Part shown: piece after piece, positions 63,578 through 64,000 of the stretch
Numbering within the stretch: the first letter of the stretch is position 1
How the letters are laid out: every line of letters starts with the position of its first letter
Source of the DNA: Ustilago trichophora
Lineage: Eukaryota > Basidiomycota > Ustilaginomycetes > Ustilaginales > Ustilaginaceae
Assembly: GCA_900323505.1 (NCBI GenBank)
Contig: OOIN01000006.1
Span: 868,001 to 932,000 of the forward strand
Length of the DNA stretch: 64,000 nt
Direction: 5' to 3'
Position numbers and translations under genes: made by a program
The notes under the pieces: model-generated
The model's database searches: none
The model's input: the letters and a program-made list of their open reading frames with translations, nothing else
Told to the model about the DNA's origin: nothing

Positions 63578-64000
63578 CATACAATATTGTATGCAGGTGT
63601 GTTTTGAGTTGACTTTTGCACTTAGGCTCGGTGCCTGCGTGTATGTACAGTAGGAGTTTTCTGCACATGCAGGCAGAGGAAAGAGGCAAGACAAAGTTCA
63701 AAGTCATGCACATCCGATCCGATCCTCCCCGCATTTTTTTTTTTTTGAGCCACGCGTGCGTCTTTTACTGTTTCTCCTTGCTGCGGTGTGTCTGCACTCC
63801 GACATTACCGGAGTCGTAATGTAGCAACAACACGGAACTGTCTCTCTCTCTGTAGGCCGTCGCCACCGGTTCATTTAAACTGAACTTCATAGAGAGATGA
63901 GATGAACGATGGCAGGTCAGGGAAGAAAAGGTATGAGCTGAGAGGAGAATAGTGACAAAAATTTCAAATTCGCCCAACCGCGGTTGCTCATCTTGACATG

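Larger units (their letters stand above)
60362..64000. other. Long gene-free region upstream of the Zn2Cys6 gene
   Basis: 3.6 kb to the right edge with no convincing coding region. Features: TTATAA at 60800 (minus-strand TATA candidate), a 26-A run, a TTTTATTTTA repeat near 62121-62150, a 14-bp tandem duplication (TCAATTTGAGCAAT, 62581-62608), several TACTG clusters and an AC-rich stretch. A first exon of a gene beyond the right edge cannot be excluded. Confidence 0.5.

Noticed and set aside
1..64000. CRISPR array, operons, prophage or bacterial transfer
   Set aside because: No spaced direct repeats of that kind; genes are monocistronic and eukaryotic with introns, and codon use is uniform outside the transposon island.

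Overview
This 64 kb window is nuclear DNA of a basidiomycete fungus, most likely a smut of the Ustilaginaceae (inference). Genes are compact and mostly single-exon, spliced genes have GTAAGT-type introns, 5'-flanks are pyrimidine-rich, the eukaryotic gene set is ordinary, two tRNA-Gly genes carry introns, and there is a Kex2-type secreted repeat protein of a kind known from smuts. There is no operon structure, CRISPR array or prokaryotic signal.

Left part (1-8.9 kb): the N-terminal three quarters of a protein phosphatase 1 catalytic subunit runs off the left edge (minus strand). It is followed by an accessory island: a long imperfect inverted repeat (2594-2957), a two-gene PIF/Harbinger DNA transposon (Myb/SANT-like protein with an in-frame TAG, then a transposase with an intact-looking DDE triad), a probable solo Copia-type LTR (6462-7055), and a frameshifted minus-strand gene with a 2-oxoglutarate/Fe(II) dioxygenase-like domain whose 3' end abuts the LTR. 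The island ends at an intron-containing tRNA-Gly(TCC).

Middle part (9-39.3 kb): mostly housekeeping genes. In order: TAF5 (-), a WS/DGAT-type acyltransferase (+), an unassigned two-exon protein (-), a secreted metallophosphoesterase of the 5'-nucleotidase superfamily (-), ATP synthase subunit e (-, three exons), NAC-beta (+, three exons), a glutathione S-transferase (-), lumazine synthase RIB4 (-, two exons), a second tRNA-Gly(TCC), 3-hydroxyisobutyryl-CoA hydrolase (-), a gene-free stretch with degenerate repeats, CLP1 (-), acetyl-CoA synthetase (+, two exons) and a ZTA1-like quinone oxidoreductase (+).

Right part (39.4-64 kb): a large eIF4E-family protein that keeps the cap-binding tryptophans but has Leu at the usual eIF4G-binding Trp (-), a long disordered protein of unknown function (+), a secreted protein with many Lys-Arg sites and tandem repeats (+), an Mtf2/Nam1-like mitochondrial factor (-), TRM2 (-), a coiled-coil protein (+), a KRE6/SKN1 beta-1,6-glucan protein (+, with a 34-nt last exon) and a Zn2Cys6 transcription factor (-). 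The last 3.6 kb holds no convincing gene.

The genes do not form one pathway. The most notable items are the eIF4E-like protein, the Kex2-type repeat protein, the transposon-associated dioxygenase relic, and the Harbinger copy with a single in-frame stop.
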